Under the pieces are notes generated by a model. The model made no database searches and was not told where the DNA came from. It was given only the letters and a program-made list of their open reading frames with translations. From Bradyrhizobium sp. 200 (GTDB taxonomy: Bacteria; Pseudomonadota; Alphaproteobacteria; Rhizobiales; Xanthobacteraceae): a stretch of DNA of 64,000 nucleotides. How positions within the stretch are numbered: position 1 is the first letter of the stretch; each line of letters opens with the position of its first letter. Below, piece after piece: positions 42,558-52,237 of the stretch. Location: the NCBI RefSeq assembly GCF_023100945.1, contig NZ_CP064689.1:6430001-6494000 (forward strand), read 5' to 3'. Both the position numbers and the translations under genes were made by a program.

Positions 42558-43160
42558 GTGACCGATTTTTCCGCCAGCGATCTCGCTTCGATCTATCCTG
42601 CTCCGTCGCCCCGCGTGATCGCAAAAGCGCGGCCGGAGATCGACGTCCATGCGAAGAAATTCATCGGCATGTCGCCGTTCTGCGTGCTGGCCACCTCAGG
42701 CTCGGACGGCAGCGTCGATGCATCGCCGCGCGGCGGCAATCCCGGCTTCATCCATGTCGCGGGACCGAACCTGCTGTTGATGCCGGACCGTTCGGGCAAC
42801 AACCGCATCGACAGTTTTCGCAACATCGTCGAGGGAAGTGGCTTCGTGCAACTGATCTTCTTCGTGCCCGGCATCGACGAGACGCTGCGCGTCGGCGGCA
42901 AGGGCAAAGTATCGGCGGATCCTGAGCTGATGGCGTCGATGGTGGAGTTCGGCAAGCCGCCGCGCGCGGTGCTGCGCATCGAGGTCAGGGAATCCTATTT
43001 CCACTGCGGCAAGGCGCTGATGCGCTCAAAGCTGTGGGCGGGCGAGCGGGTCGAGCGCTCGGTGATGCCCAGCATCGGCGAAGTGATCCACGACCAGACG
43101 GGTCTTGGCGAGCGCGAAAGCCAAGACGTGATTTACGAGCGCTACAAGACGCAGTTGTGA
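42558..43160 (+). CDS. Pyridoxamine 5'-phosphate oxidase-like flavin protein
   Basis: Protein of 200 residues with the split-barrel FMN-binding fold. It resembles the group I know as MSMEG_1061-type PPOX proteins. Markers: FIGMSPFCVLATSGSDGSVD near residue 35, ASPRGGNPGFIHVAGPNLLL, RSGNNRIDSFRNIVEG (FMN phosphate contact region) and FHCGKALMRSKLW. Family members reduce or oxidise small substrates with FMN or F420; the substrate here is unknown. The start codon is GTG 42558. A long hairpin repeat follows the gene. Confidence 0.85.
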   Translation: MTDFSASDLASIYPAPSPRVIAKARPEIDVHAKKFIGMSPFCVLATSGSDGSVDASPRGGNPGFIHVAGPNLLLMPDRSGNNRIDSFRNIVEGSGFVQLIFFVPGIDETLRVGGKGKVSADPELMASMVEFGKPPRAVLRIEVRESYFHCGKALMRSKLWAGERVERSVMPSIGEVIHDQTGLGERESQDVIYERYKTQL

Positions 43161-43186
43161 AGAAAGATTGTCTCGGTGGCCGATCC

Positions 43187-43346
43187 ACCCTCCCCTGGAG
43201 GGGGAGGGTCGACGCTCATGCAATGAGCGGCGGGGTGGGGTGACGGTCTCTCCACATCCAACAGTGCCCGAGTGGAGAGATCACCCCACCCCGTCTCGCA
43301 TTTCGCTTCGCTCATGCGAGTCGACCCTCCCCCTCCAGGGGAGGGT
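43187..43346. repeat. Long perfect inverted repeat between flavin protein and bfr genes
   Basis: The outer 26 bases at 43187-43212 are an exact complement of 43321-43346 (ACCCTCCCCTGGAGG... on the left). Inner arms GGGGTGGGGTGA and TCACCCCACCCC continue the stem. It ends 8 bases from the bfr stop and can act as a bidirectional transcript end (inference). Confidence 0.85.
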
Positions 43347-43354
43347 AAAAAAGC

Positions 43355-43840
43355 TCAGTCCCCGTTCTCCAGCCCGCCGACATGCTTCTGGGTGTAGAGC
43401 TCGAGGCCGATGCGCTGGATCAGGTCGAGCTGGGTTTCGAGGAAATCGATGTGATGTTCCTCGTCCTTCATCAGGCTTTCGAACAGGTCGCGCGAGACGT
43501 AGTCCTTGACGCCGTGACAGTAGGTTGCGGCTTCCTGGTAGAGCGTGCGCGCAGCGATCTCGGAGGCCAGATCGCATTCGATGATTTCCTTGACGTTCTG
43601 GCCGATGCGCAAAGGATCGAGCACCTGCATGTTGGGAAAGCCGTCGAGGAACAGAATCCGGTCGGTGAACTTGTCGGCGTGCTCCATCTCCTCGATGGAT
43701 TCCTTGCGCCAGACCTTGGCCATGTCCAGAAGGCCCCAGTTGTTCAGGAGCCGGTAATGGAGCCAATACTGGTTGATCGCGGTGAGCTCGCTGCGAAGGC
43801 CCTTGTTGAGATAATCGATGACTTTTGGGTCGCCCTGCAT
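43355..43840 (-). CDS. bfr: Bacterioferritin
   Basis: Iron-storage protein of 161 residues forming 24-mer shells that oxidise and store iron, with heme bound between subunits. All ferroxidase ligands are at canonical positions: E18, E51, H54, E94, E127 and H130. The heme-ligand Met52 is present ([10 protein letters not shown]). It is encoded next to the bacterioferritin-associated ferredoxin on the same strand, with an Irr-type palindrome 44 bases upstream of its start. Irr control of bfr is known in Rhizobiales, and the site makes it likely here. Confidence 0.97.
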   Translation of the reverse strand: MQGDPKVIDYLNKGLRSELTAINQYWLHYRLLNNWGLLDMAKVWRKESIEEMEHADKFTDRILFLDGFPNMQVLDPLRIGQNVKEIIECDLASEIAARTLYQEAATYCHGVKDYVSRDLFESLMKDEEHHIDFLETQLDLIQRIGLELYTQKHVGGLENGD

Positions 43841-43883
43841 GGTGCACTCCGGTTTTTGAGGCCAAAGACGGCCTGCCGCTATA

Positions 43884-43900
43884 TTTAGAACGCTTCTAAA
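43884..43900. promoter_or_regulatory. Irr-box / ICE-like palindrome upstream of bfr
   Basis: TTTAGAACGCTTCTAAA has perfect 7-base arms (TTTAGAA/TTCTAAA) and a 3-base spacer. A further half-site TTTCTAAA follows at 43905-43912. This fits the iron-control element recognised by the heme-responsive regulator Irr in Rhizobiales, as I recall the consensus. It lies in the bfd-bfr intergenic region, in position to govern bfr. Confidence 0.75.
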
Positions 43901-43988
43901 AACGTTTCTAAATCAGTTTGGAGCCGAGAGCAACCGTTCCGCGAAAAAAGCGGTGGGAACGACGAAAATCAGGGGATTTTTGAGGTTT

Positions 43989-44264
43989 TCAGCAGGCCGC
44001 GAGCGCGAAGGCCGGGGCAGCTTCCTGCGCGGGCTCGTCATTGGCGGCGTGGCGGCTGTGCGGGCAGCCGGAGCAGCATTCCTTGGCGCAGGCGCCGAGC
44101 GCTTCATCGATGATGGTCTTGATCGTGCGCGCGCACCGGCCGCATTCGGCGCTGCAGCCGAGGCAACCGTAAATCTGTTTCGGATTTCGCCGCAGGTCCG
44201 AGGATGCACTTACGGCATTACGGACATCGTGGTCGCTCAAAACGTTGCAGGAACAGACGATCAT
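43989..44264 (-). CDS. bfd: Bacterioferritin-associated ferredoxin
   Basis: A [2Fe-2S] protein of 91 residues that reduces the heme of bacterioferritin to release stored iron. The four cluster cysteines are in MIVCSCNVLSD (C-x-C) and YGCLGCSAECGRCAR (C-x2-C within it). It has a longer, Cys-containing C-terminal tail (GACAKECCSGCPHSR) than the roughly 64-residue Bfd of enterobacteria, which is odd. ATG 44264 is chosen because the ferredoxin motif begins directly there. It lies upstream of bfr. Confidence 0.88.
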   Translation of the reverse strand: MIVCSCNVLSDHDVRNAVSASSDLRRNPKQIYGCLGCSAECGRCARTIKTIIDEALGACAKECCSGCPHSRHAANDEPAQEAAPAFALAAC

Positions 44265-44445
44265 GAAACGAAAACAATCCTCGTGATGCGATCTCATCGA
44301 TATTTAAGAGCGCGGCGAGATGCAAAAGGAAAAGCCGCAATTTCAAGCAATTCCAAACTGATGCTGTCGAAATACTGGAATGAATCTAAAAAGGCGTCGT
44401 TGCGGTAAATCACACTGGCGCTGATCTACCTGCAGGTTTTCGGCG

Positions 44446-44730
44446 TCAATCGCCGCCTCCACCACCACCGCCGCCGTCGTCACCTCCTCCGCTGTCCCCG
44501 CTGGAGTCACTCGACGAGGCGGAACTATCCGACGAAGAACTGTCGCTGCCGAACCAGGAAAGCAGGTTCCAGCCGTCGCCACCGGAGCTGTCGCCCGGGC
44601 CCATGCCGGACGCACCGCCGCCTGTGCTCTCGCGCCCGGCCTTGCGGCTTTGCACCCGGTTGACCAGCAGGAAGCAGACCAGCGACGTTCCGCCGACTGC
44701 CACCATGAATGCCGTCATTCCGTTCATCAT
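44446..44730 (-). CDS. Small membrane protein with Ser/Asp/Gly-rich tail
   Basis: Protein of 94 residues. One N-terminal transmembrane helix (MTAFMVAVGGTSLVCFLLVN) is followed by RVQSRK and a long low-complexity tail of Ser, Asp and Gly, ending in a run of Gly. The basic residues after the helix suggest a cytosolic tail by the positive-inside rule. Composition bias could make this a chance frame, but the clean membrane helix and basic stop argue for a gene. No function is known. Confidence 0.6.
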   Translation of the reverse strand: MMNGMTAFMVAVGGTSLVCFLLVNRVQSRKAGRESTGGGASGMGPGDSSGGDGWNLLSWFGSDSSSSDSSASSSDSSGDSGGGDDGGGGGGGGD

Positions 44731-44912
44731 CGTGACCTTCGTTCCGGGGGTGCGCGATCAGAATCTTAGGTATCCATGCACCGCAATCTACGAACCCCTT
44801 CCATTTCGTCGCCTCTGAGATGCGGGCCGTTCATTGATCATTCAAGCGAGATGTGGAACTTTTGCCGGGACAAAACTTAATGTCGCTTGCTCCCCATGAG
44901 AAAGGTGAGGCC

Positions 44913-45224
44913 ATGAAGAAGACATTGATGGCGCTCGGCGTCGCCGCCACGTTGACCGTTTCGGCCCTGGCTATCCCCGCTCCCGCCCATGCACAGCGTG
45001 GTGTCGCGGCAGGGGTGGCAGCCGGATTGATCGGCGGCGCTATTGTCGGCGGCGCGATTGCTTCGCAGAACGGCTACTATTACGGCCCGGGCTATTATGG
45101 GCCCGGCTATGGCGGCCCGGCCTATGTCGTCGATCCCGGTTACGGCGAATCCTGCATCTGGCAGCGGCAGCGGTTCTGGGATGGCTATGGCTGGCGCGTC
45201 CGCAACGTAAGGGTTTGCGACTAA
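44913..45224 (+). CDS. Small exported Gly/Tyr-rich protein, paralogue A
   Basis: Protein of 103 residues with a signal peptide (MKKTLMALGVAATLTVSALA, cleavage after AHA). The mature start QRGVAAGVAAGLIGGAIVGG is followed by a Gly/Tyr/Pro repeat region (YYYGPGYYGPGYGGPAY) and ends in CIWQRQRFWDGYGWRVRNVR with VCD. The two Cys could pair. The layout equals the gene at 45461-45733, so the two arose by duplication. Such small glycine-zipper exported proteins are common in rhizobia; the role is unknown. Confidence 0.82.
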   Translation: MKKTLMALGVAATLTVSALAIPAPAHAQRGVAAGVAAGLIGGAIVGGAIASQNGYYYGPGYYGPGYGGPAYVVDPGYGESCIWQRQRFWDGYGWRVRNVRVCD

Positions 45225-45460
45225 GAGAGCCGCCGTTCATCTTCATTAAATTGCGGCCCATATCCCGGAACAGCCCGGCATTTCCGGGATGCAAGCCGTT
45301 TTCGGCCCGAAAAAGACCGCTTTTTCCGGCCACGCTTTGGGAACGTTTACTTTCGATTGACCCATGTGCGCTTTTTTAGCGAAGCGGCAGTTCGAAAAAC
45401 GGCGTGTGAGTCATCCCTAAACCCGGCGCCCGAAGGCGTCACTCCAGGAGAGCCCAGGAC

Positions 45461-45733
45461 ATGAAGAAGACATTTGCTGCCTTCGTCGCGGTCGCAACGA
45501 TTGCCGGTTCGCTCGCAGCGACCCCCGCAAGCGCACAGCGTGGCGTTGCCGCGGGCGTGGCGGCCGGCTTGCTCGGCGGCGCGATCATCGGCGGTGCGAT
45601 CGCCTCCAGCCGCCCGGCCTACGGCGGCCCGGTGTACGTGGAAGAAGCGCCCTACCCGGCGTGCCGTATGGTGCGCGAGCGCTTCTGGGACGGCTATGAC
45701 TGGCGCTACCGCCGCGTCGAGGTCTGCCACTGA
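45461..45733 (+). CDS. Small exported Gly-zipper protein, paralogue B
   Basis: Protein of 90 residues sharing with the upstream paralogue the signal peptide (MKKTFAAFVAVATIAGSLAA), the block AQRGVAAGVAAGLLGGAIIG and the end RMVRERFWDGYDWRYRRVEV with CH. It lacks most of the Gly/Tyr repeat of paralogue A. The glycine-zipper block may insert in or line a membrane. AGGAGAG lies before ATG 45461, and a strong terminator follows. The 236-base gap between the two genes carries no recognised feature. Confidence 0.83.
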   Translation: MKKTFAAFVAVATIAGSLAATPASAQRGVAAGVAAGLLGGAIIGGAIASSRPAYGGPVYVEEAPYPACRMVRERFWDGYDWRYRRVEVCH

Positions 45734-45768
45734 TCTGATCGATTGGCGCGCTGCGCGTCTTGATCAAG

Positions 45769-45798
45769 AGCCCGGCCGATATCTCGGCCGGGCTTTTT
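45769..45798 (+). terminator. Rho-independent terminator after paralogue B
   Basis: AGCCCGGCCGA pairs with TCGGCCGGGCT around TATC and is followed by TTTT. It is also usable for the convergent YunG-like gene, though the T run favours the plus strand. Confidence 0.88.
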
Positions 45799-45811
45799 GT
45801 TTGCGGCGACG

Positions 45812-46159
45812 TCAAACGACGGCCGCCACCCTGCTCTTCAGCAACTCGTATTGCCGCTTCGAACAATTGCCAAGGGCCTCGTCCCGGCTGCTCGGAACAT
45901 CGTCGTAACCAATGGGGCTGTCGAATTGACCCATGGTGAAGTCAACGCGCTTTCCATCAATCCGGTTATAGAAATGCCAGGCGCCGTTGACATCGGTCTT
46001 CAGGATTTCGCCACCGAGCCAGTCATGAACAACCAGCGCCGTCACGCCGCACTGGCCGGACGCCGGGTTGTCGCACTGCCAGTGGCTGCTGGTCTCGATC
46101 GACCACGACCGCCGGAGTTGCTGATAGAAATCGACGAGGTGCGAACTGCCTGCGGTCAT
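45812..46159 (-). CDS. YunG-family protein
   Basis: Protein of 115 residues. The family block GQCGVTALVVHDWLGGEILK is followed by GAWHFYNRIDGKRVDFTMGQ and a C-terminal helical stretch (NCSKRQYELLKSR). The CGxTA...VxDxxGG pattern with a following His recalls papain-like folds, with Cys and His as possible catalytic residues, but activity is not established. ATG 46159 is chosen over 46216 because the extra leader is unconserved in appearance. It overlaps nothing and lies after the lytic transglycosylase gene on the same strand. Confidence 0.8.
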   Translation of the reverse strand: MTAGSSHLVDFYQQLRRSWSIETSSHWQCDNPASGQCGVTALVVHDWLGGEILKTDVNGAWHFYNRIDGKRVDFTMGQFDSPIGYDDVPSSRDEALGNCSKRQYELLKSRVAAVV

Positions 46160-46202
46160 GGAAACCTCGAATTCCGTCGCCCTTATTCGCGAACTATACG
46201 CG

Positions 46203-47468
46203 CTAGCGCCCCGCACTCATCGCGCGCAGCACCGCTTCGCTCGGCCAGCAGTCGACCTTGAGGCCGGCGGACTTCTGATACGCGCCCAGCGCCGCGCGGG
46301 TCTGCATGCCCGCCTTGCCGTCGAGCTTGTCCTTGTAGAGACCGATGCGCGTCAGATGACGCTGCATGGCCTCGACATCCGCCGAGCGCAATTGCGTCGA
46401 GGCCGACCACGGGGTGGCGAACGGCTGCGGGTTCATCATACGGTCGGCGAGATGGCCGACGAACAGCACATACAAATCGGAGAAATTATATTCCTTGATG
46501 ACGAAGTAGTTCTTCGTGGTCAGGAACGCCGGGCCGTAGATGCCCTCCACCTGCAGCAGCGAAGCCGGCTGCGCCTGCTCCGCCGCGCTCAATCTTTGCC
46601 CGCGCACCGGCACAAAACCCGCGCGCAGCCATTCGGCAATCGGCTTCGTCACCTCGGGCACGCCCATGGTGCAATCGACATTGGCGGGCGCCTTCACCTC
46701 ATAGGCCCAGCGCACGCCGGGCTGCCAGCCCTTGTTGACGAGCTGCTGCGCGGCCGCTGCCAGCGCATCCGGCACCGAATGCCAGATATCGACGCGGCCG
46801 TCGCCGTCGAGATCGACGCCGTGCTTGTAATACTCCGACGGCAGGAATTGCGTGTACCCGGTCGCGCCGGCCCAGGACGAGCGAAAATCCTTGCGCGCCA
46901 CGGCACCTTCGCCGAGCAGCTTCAGCGCGAGGATGAATTCGCCGCGGTACTGATCCTTGCGCCGGCCGACATAGGCCTGCGTCGCGACCACGCGCAGCGT
47001 GTCGTAAGGCAGCCGGTAGCGGCCATAATCCGTCTCGCGCCCCCAGATCGCCAGCACGACGCTGGCGGGAACGCCGAAACGCTTTTCGATTTCGGTGAGC
47101 GCCGCGCGGTGCTTCTGCATCAGCTTCTGCCCTTCGGCCGCCAGCCGCGCGATGGAAGCTTCCTTCACGTAATCGGCCGGCACCTGCACGAACTCGGCCT
47201 GCGACGGCGCGCCGGTGGCGGGCCGGCCGGGCAGCAGCAGATCAGGCAGTTTGTAGTCGGGCTCGAGCCCCTTCGTCTCGGCATCGAACGTCGCGCGCGA
47301 CACGCCGGCCGCCTGCGCCTCCGGCCACAGCGAGGCGATGAACTGGGTGAAGGCGGCGTCGGCGGAGAACGCCGGATGCGCCGTTCCAAACGTCACCGCA
47401 GTCCCGATCAGAATTGCGGCGATCGCTCCTGTTCGCAAAGCCGGAACTCCGATTGATTTACACGTCAC
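46203..47468 (-). CDS. Lytic murein transglycosylase, MltB-like
   Basis: Periplasmic peptidoglycan-cleaving enzyme of 421 residues. The signal peptide (cleavage after AFSADA near residue 35) is followed by the SLT_2 domain with the catalytic Glu in LAIWGRETDYGRYRLPYDTL and the motif GATGYTQFLPSEYYKHGVDL. A C-terminal PG_binding_1 domain (QRHLTRIGLYKDKLDGKAGM) follows. It is a paralogue of the gene at 19768-21138, about the same architecture but without the Pro-rich linker. It starts 3 bases after the stop of the UPF0114 gene, so the two are probably cotranscribed. Confidence 0.93.
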   Translation of the reverse strand: MTCKSIGVPALRTGAIAAILIGTAVTFGTAHPAFSADAAFTQFIASLWPEAQAAGVSRATFDAETKGLEPDYKLPDLLLPGRPATGAPSQAEFVQVPADYVKEASIARLAAEGQKLMQKHRAALTEIEKRFGVPASVVLAIWGRETDYGRYRLPYDTLRVVATQAYVGRRKDQYRGEFILALKLLGEGAVARKDFRSSWAGATGYTQFLPSEYYKHGVDLDGDGRVDIWHSVPDALAAAAQQLVNKGWQPGVRWAYEVKAPANVDCTMGVPEVTKPIAEWLRAGFVPVRGQRLSAAEQAQPASLLQVEGIYGPAFLTTKNYFVIKEYNFSDLYVLFVGHLADRMMNPQPFATPWSASTQLRSADVEAMQRHLTRIGLYKDKLDGKAGMQTRAALGAYQKSAGLKVDCWPSEAVLRAMSAGR

Positions 47469-47471
47469 GCA

Positions 47472-48062
47472 TCAATGCGAGACGGCCTGTTTGGCATGCT
47501 CGGTGGAAACATTCGACAATCTGTCGACATAGGCAATGCCGATCGCCGACAGAATGAAAACCGTGTGGATGATGGTCTGCCACATCACGCCGGTCTCGGT
47601 GTAGCCGGACTTGCCCGAGGCCAATCCTCCGGCCTCGATGAAGGTGCGCAACAGATGGATCGACGAGATGCCGATGATGGCCATCGCGAGCTTGATCTTG
47701 AGCACGCTGGCGTTGACGTGGCTGAGCCATTCCGGCTGATCGGGATGTCCTTCCAGATTGAGTCGGGAGACGAACGTCTCGTAGCCGCCGACGATGACCA
47801 TCACCAGCAGGTTGGAAATCATCACCACGTCGATCAGGCCCAGCACCGCCAGCATGATCTGCTGCTCGCTGAAATCGAAAGCGTGGGCGAACAGGTGCCA
47901 CAACTCCTTCAGAAACAGCACCACATAGACGCCCTGCGCGACGATCAGGCCAATATAAAGCGGCAGTTGCAGCCAGCGGGAGCTGAAGATCAGCATCGGA
48001 ACGGGGCGCAATGCCTTCCTCTGAGCTTTGGGCGGCAAGGGTGTTTCGGGAGTAAGGGACAT
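47472..48062 (-). CDS. UPF0114 (YqhA-type, TIGR00645) membrane protein
   Basis: Inner-membrane protein of 196 residues with about four hydrophobic segments: LQLPLYIGLIVAQGVYVVLF, IMLAVLGLIDVVMISNLLVM, IKLAMAIIGISSIHLLRTFI and WQTIIHTVFILSAIGIAYVD. VGGYETFVSRLNLEGHPDQP is the conserved loop of the family. Function is unknown. It is upstream of and nearly abutting the transglycosylase gene, which may hint at an envelope role (inference). Confidence 0.9.
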   Translation of the reverse strand: MSLTPETPLPPKAQRKALRPVPMLIFSSRWLQLPLYIGLIVAQGVYVVLFLKELWHLFAHAFDFSEQQIMLAVLGLIDVVMISNLLVMVIVGGYETFVSRLNLEGHPDQPEWLSHVNASVLKIKLAMAIIGISSIHLLRTFIEAGGLASGKSGYTETGVMWQTIIHTVFILSAIGIAYVDRLSNVSTEHAKQAVSH

Positions 48063-48251
48063 TCGGGAGGGCTCGCTTGCGGAGGATTCGAATTGCGGAA
48101 GGATGGCTATATCTACGCAATCTGACCGCGCTGTGAAGCGACAACTGGCCGCAGCGCATATTACGGGATCGTCACGTTAGCCGGAGCTTCAAGGCAAAAT
48201 AGCGGTGTTGCACGACCCTCGGATTCATCGTGCAGGCAGTCTATCGACAGG

Positions 48252-48369
48252 GTCGTCCCTGCGAACGCAGGGACCCATAGCCACCGAACGCAGTTGCGTT
48301 AGAAGGCATTGGCGATACTACCATATCGATAGATCACGCGGTATGGGTCCCTGCGTTCGCAGGGACGAC
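48252..48369. repeat. REP pair, GTCCCTGCGAACGCAGGGAC family, second locus
   Basis: Inverted copies at 48252-48279 and 48342-48369, identical in their heads to the pair at 12497-12617. The pair ends 5 bases from the displaced ettA 3' end and fills the gap after the UPF0114 gene. Confidence 0.85.
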
Positions 48370-48374
48370 ACTTG

Positions 48375-48505
48375 TTACGCCGCCGCCTTCTTCCCCAGCC
48401 CGAGCGCATCGGCCTTTGCCGCGTCAGCTTCTTGTACTTCACGCGGTGCGGAATGATGCTGTCCTGCCGGAGCCTTCGCATCTTGTCCTTCTCGTAATCC
48501 TGGAA
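48375..48505 (-). pseudogene. Displaced, degenerate copy of the ettA 3' end
   Basis: Positions 48419-48505 match 48994-49080, the end of the functional ettA gene, at 78 of 87 bases. They encode [20 protein letters not shown] and [10 protein letters not shown]. Past the join a one-base slip is needed, after which the frame reads KADALGLGKKAA and ends in a stop at 48375-48377. As I know them, full-length EttA proteins of related bacteria end with a tail of this kind, so this piece probably holds the original end of ettA, now cut off by the intervening unknown gene. Confidence 0.7.
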
Positions 48506-48990
48506 ATACGATACCGAATCATCGAGAAAACACGGCGCCGCGATGTTCTTTCCGAAGATCAACGTGAAGATTGATCCGGTCCGGCGATGGCACCGGCCCG
48601 ACCGGCACTTCTTCGCTAACGGCGCCTGTCAGGTTCTGGCCTTTGCGTTTCTGGAACGATATCCGGATCTCGAATTCCGCGCCCGATGGATCAAACCGGC
48701 GTCTGGATTCAGCGGCAACCACATCTACGTCACCGACGGGATCAACGCCTTCGACTATCACGGCCTCACCACCGAACAGCGCCTGCTCGCGTTGGTCTTC
48801 AGGCGCGGTCGGCGATTCTTTCCCGGCTGGGACGCCGCGTTGGTGGACCTGCCGGCCGATGTTCTGATTTCAGAACAGCGCTCGCGGCAGATCGAGGGAC
48901 TTTGGCTCCGCGAGCCGAAGCAATTCCTTCATGACGCGCTGCCCCGCGCGCGCAACTTTCTCGACGAATTCGGCGATATCAAGCAGCGGC

Positions 48991-50640
<1,650 letters not shown>

Positions 50641-50891
50641 CGCGATCCCTGGAAATGGTTGGATTTTACGGAGATTTACTGCCGCTGATGTAGCGGCGGG
50701 GCCGCCAAAGGGCAACCGCGGGAACCCGTTTTCCGTCCGTTCACCACGGATGAATACGGGATGGACACCATGTGCACGCAGATCCCGACAATTGAAACCT
50801 TCTTTTAATAAATCAGGCGAAAACTCGTTCTCGACGCCCAAAAAGGCGTTTCACGCGGCCAACGCCGCGACTGAGAACAAGGGCCCGCGTC

Positions 50892-51086
50892 ATGGCTACG
50901 ATCAGCTCGGGATCCCTTCACGTCCCGGCGAACAGCCGCGACGGACTGGCAAAAGCCTTCGCAGAACTCCGCGCCTTCTGGCGCCAGTTCATCGCCAAGG
51001 CGTTCAACCCTTACCACCCGGAACAGCACTATATGCGCGGCCCGGGGCCGGCCTGGCGCGCCAAGCATCCCGGCCGTTTGAACTGA
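50892..51086 (+). CDS. Small hypothetical protein
   Basis: A 64-residue frame, MATISSGSLHVPANSRDGLA then KAFAELRAFWRQFIAKAFNP and YHPEQHYMRGPGPAWRAKHP. It has one amphipathic helix with aromatic residues and a Pro/His-rich end, and no signal or membrane segment. The even composition and protein-like pattern suggest a real gene; the function is unknown. It lies divergent from ettA and upstream of the dehydrogenase gene. Confidence 0.6.
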   Translation: MATISSGSLHVPANSRDGLAKAFAELRAFWRQFIAKAFNPYHPEQHYMRGPGPAWRAKHPGRLN

Positions 51087-51129
51087 GCTTTTCCGGATAA
51101 TTGAGCCTGCCCTGCGGCTCCATTTTTTG

Positions 51130-51176
51130 ACGCGTTTTCTTTACGCGAACCGGTACCCACTTCGCTCGAAAACGCT
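51130..51176. repeat. Small palindromic repeat with CCGGTACCCACTTCGCTCG core
   Basis: GCGTTTTCTTTACGCGAA, CCGGTACCCACTT and CGCTCGAAAACGC form an imperfect palindrome. The same CCGGTACCCACTT core occurs in the element at 55992-56040, so both belong to one repeat superfamily. Confidence 0.7.
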
Positions 51177-51271
51177 ATTTGCCCGCTTGCGCCATCTCTA
51201 ATTGCGCGCAACCATGGCGACCTCCCCGACGGCCATCCCGCCGTCATCCTCGCCATCGACGGACCTTTCCC

Positions 51272-52231
51272 ATGACGCGGCTGCGCTGTGCAATCCTCGA
51301 CGACTATCTCAACGTAGCCCTGACCGTCGCCGACTGGTCCAAAATCTCCGACCGCGTCGACGTCACGGTCTTCGACCAGCCGTTTGCGACCGCGGAAGCG
51401 GCGGCCAGCGCCCTGAAGGATTTCGAGATCATTTGCGCGATGCGCGAACGCACCCCGTTCCCGCGCACCATGTTTGCGGCGCTGCCCAACCTGAAGCTCC
51501 TGATCACCTCGGGCATGCGCAATGCGGCGATCGACATGGAAGCCGCCAAGGACCACAAGGTGGTGCTGTGCGGCACGCAGTGGGGCCGCGACCCGACCGC
51601 GCCGCTGACCATGGGCCTGATCCTGGAACTGACCCGCAATATCGGCCGCGAGAACGCCCGCATGCATGCCGGCGAGCCCCTGCAGAAATTCGTCGGCATG
51701 GAGATCGAGGGCCGGACGCTCGGCGTGATCGGCCTCGGCAAGCTCGGCACCAAGGTGTCGAAACTGGCGCAGGCCTTCGGCATGAACGTGATCGCCTGGA
51801 GCCCGAACCTGACGGCTGAAAAGTGCAAGGAAGTCGGCGTCAGCTATGTGAGCAAGGACGAGCTGTTGTCGACCGCCGACATCGTCACCATCCATGTGGT
51901 GCTGAGCCAGCGCTCGCGCGGGCTGGTGGGCGCCGCGGATCTGGCGCGGATGAAGCCGACCGCCTACCTCGTCAACACCGCGCGCGGGCCGATCGTCGAC
52001 GAAGGCGCGCTGCTGGAAGCGCTGACGCAAAAGAAGATCGCCGGCGCGGGCGTCGACGTGTTTTCAGTCGAGCCGCTGCCGGTCGACCATCCCTTCCGCA
52101 AGCTCGACAACATGGTGCTGACGCCGCATCTCGGCTACGTCACCGAGGACAGTTTTCGAAACCACTATCAGCAGATGGTGGAAGGCATCGACGCCTGGTT
52201 CAACGGCGAGCCGAAGCAGCGGCTGGCGTAA
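51272..52231 (+). CDS. D-2-hydroxyacid dehydrogenase family protein
   Basis: NAD(P)-dependent oxidoreductase of 319 residues. The Rossmann motif is LGVIGLGKLGTKVSKLAQAF. The catalytic residues appear as Arg in YLVNTARGPIVDEGALLEAL, Glu in FSVEPLPVDHPF and His in LTPHLGYVTEDSF. The N-terminal substrate domain includes CAMRERTPFPRTMFAALPNL, a PdxB/GhrB-like pattern. ATG 51272 is chosen because the catalytic domain begins directly there (MTRLRCAILDDYLNVAL). The substrate (glyoxylate, hydroxypyruvate or another 2-keto acid) is not determined. Confidence 0.93.
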   Translation: MTRLRCAILDDYLNVALTVADWSKISDRVDVTVFDQPFATAEAAASALKDFEIICAMRERTPFPRTMFAALPNLKLLITSGMRNAAIDMEAAKDHKVVLCGTQWGRDPTAPLTMGLILELTRNIGRENARMHAGEPLQKFVGMEIEGRTLGVIGLGKLGTKVSKLAQAFGMNVIAWSPNLTAEKCKEVGVSYVSKDELLSTADIVTIHVVLSQRSRGLVGAADLARMKPTAYLVNTARGPIVDEGALLEALTQKKIAGAGVDVFSVEPLPVDHPFRKLDNMVLTPHLGYVTEDSFRNHYQQMVEGIDAWFNGEPKQRLA

Positions 52232-52237
52232 GCGAGT

